Program-made: the position numbers and the translations under genes
NCBI GenBank assembly: GCA_024362935.1
Contig: JANCRA010000017.1
Coordinates: 62,001 to 126,000, forward strand
Origin: Setophaga petechia
Taxonomy: Eukaryota > Chordata > Aves > Passeriformes > Parulidae
Direction: 5' to 3'
Length of the DNA stretch: 64,000 nucleotides
Part shown: positions 62,905 through 64,000 of the stretch, in pieces
How positions within the stretch are numbered: the first letter of the stretch is position 1
Layout of the letters: the number at the start of each line of letters is the position of its first letter
Notes under the pieces: generated by a model
The model's database searches: none
What the model saw: the letters and a program-made list of their open reading frames with translations, nothing else
Told to the model about the DNA's origin: nothing

Positions 62905-63838
62905 ACACGGAGCTCAAAGCAGAGGGATCCCAGCTGCCCCATCCTCAACGCCTCTCGCTCGGTCTCCTCCTGCCGTGCAGAGCAGCTCTCCTGGACAGGG
63001 ACAGCAGATGGCACATCTGGCAAGCAAAGGGAACACTGAGTGAGTACGGGGACGTTTCCCTTGGCAGCAGCTGCACTTCCATCAGAGCCTCCCCAGGGGG
63101 GTCAGAAAGAGAAAGCAGCCGAGCGGGCCAGGCTGTGGTGAGCGCAGCCGCGGCGGGACTGTCCCGCAGCCCCGGCAGCCCGGCACAGCCGGCACAGCTG
63201 CCGGGCCCTGCCGGCACAGCTGCCTTGCCCAAGGACAGCCCCTGTGCCAGCCGGGGCAGCTGCGCTGAGCAGCCCCAGCACGGGCAGGGCCCGCTCCTGC
63301 CCCGCCGGGCAGTGCCCACGGCCACAGCCCACGGCACCCTCGGCCCCACCTGCCTGCCCGGGCCTGTGGCCTCAGCCGGGCTCTCTCCAGGCTGGCAGCA
63401 GCAGGTCCCCGTCCACTGCTCTTGCTCTTGGCCTTCAGCTCCTCCCTGCTGGCTCCCGTCAGTCTCCGGCTGTCCTCGAGGCCTTCATGGCAGCTGTGGC
63501 AAAAAGTGGAGGCTCTGGAATTGCTTCCAAAGCCTGGCAGGGCTGCAGCCCCGGAGCCCTCAGTGCTCCCTGCTGGCCCCCTCCACCCCCTCAGCCCCGC
63601 CATGCTCTGGGTGAACCCCCAGCCCCCTTCAGTTTCTTCAGCCCCTCACAGTCCTCTCACGCCCCTCAGTCCCTTCTGAGCCATCCCGTCCCCTGAGACA
63701 CAGAGCCTGTGCCACTTCCCTGTCACCTCAGCGCCACCATGGCCCTCGGCTGCCCCACAGCCCTCAGCCCCAGCAGCAGCAGCTCAGGGTCACCGTCCCT
63801 TCAGCGCCACCGCCCCCTCAGCCCCCTCTGTCTCACCG

Positions 63839-64000
63839 TCCTTCAGCAGCTCCTCAGGGGACAGCGCCTGGGGCCAGCGGCAGCTCCCACCGCTCCAGGG
63901 ACAGCCGGGGCTGCCAGTGCTGCTCCGCCCGGCCCGACCGCCAGCTCGGGCCCAGCACAGGGACAAGGGGGCACCGGGGGAAAAGCAAAAAGTGAAAAAG
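63839..64000. repeat. Start of tandem array unit 7 (cut by window edge)
   Basis: These 162 bases repeat the first 162 bases of the window, so the array continues to the right. No gene lies in this part of the unit. Confidence 0.95.

Larger units (their letters stand above)
53213..63838. repeat. Tandem array unit 6 (10,626 bp)
   Basis: Sixth copy. It is about 20 bp shorter than unit 5, which its 7-copy (rather than 11-copy) GGCTC tract accounts for. Its variants match unit 3/4 near 58711, units 2/5 near 59075, unit 2 near 59921, unit 5 near 61197 and units 1/3/4 near 62346, so it switches affinity several times along its length. Confidence 0.97.

Noticed and set aside
1..64000. CRISPR array or prokaryotic operon
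   Set aside because: The tandem units are 10.6 kb with intron-containing genes and eukaryotic microsatellites. No short-repeat/spacer array is present.

Overview
This window is a head-to-tail tandem array. The same unit of about 10.64 kb occurs six times end to end (1-10641, 10642-21281, 21282-31925, 31926-42566, 42567-53212, 53213-63838), and 162 bases of a seventh follow to 64000. The array is cut by both window edges, so its full length is unknown. Units differ by scattered single-base changes and by a few short tracts of variable length. The phase of the unit is arbitrary; I set it by the first base of the window.

The sequence is eukaryotic and vertebrate in character: GC-rich first exons, short introns with consensus splice sites, TA and pentanucleotide microsatellites, and no operons. 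A bird is my best guess, because the genes are compact and no mammalian SINE or LINE is evident. That is inference, not proof.

Each unit carries one recognisable gene on the minus strand. It encodes a heat shock factor (HSF) family transcription factor whose DNA-binding domain is closest to HSF5. Exon 1 (about 1 kb, CpG-rich) encodes the whole DNA-binding domain, followed by a tail of about nine degenerate repeats with the core (R/G)ERPLPA. Exons 2 and 3 are supported by good splice sites and matching phases. A short terminal exon 4 is plausible but tentative. The model predicts 462 aa in unit 1 and 458 aa in units 2-6. Exon 1 is open in all six copies.

Layout of a unit, in unit 1 coordinates: GC-rich end (1-180), AT-rich tract with a (TA)n microsatellite (219-583), minus-strand gene (4682 down to 1050), GC boxes and a (GGCTC)n pentanucleotide (4859-4915), a spacer without a recognised gene (about 4920-9085, containing a T-rich (TTTTG)n tract), an AT-rich degenerate minisatellite (9086-9644), a cluster of three AGACATGTCT palindromes matching the p53-family half-site consensus (9645-9707), and a GC-rich end (about 9737-10641).

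The array resembles a gene-bearing macrosatellite, similar in principle to DUX4/D4Z4 or to amplified HSFY arrays on some mammalian Y chromosomes. Variants shared between non-adjacent units in changing combinations point to unequal exchange or gene conversion.
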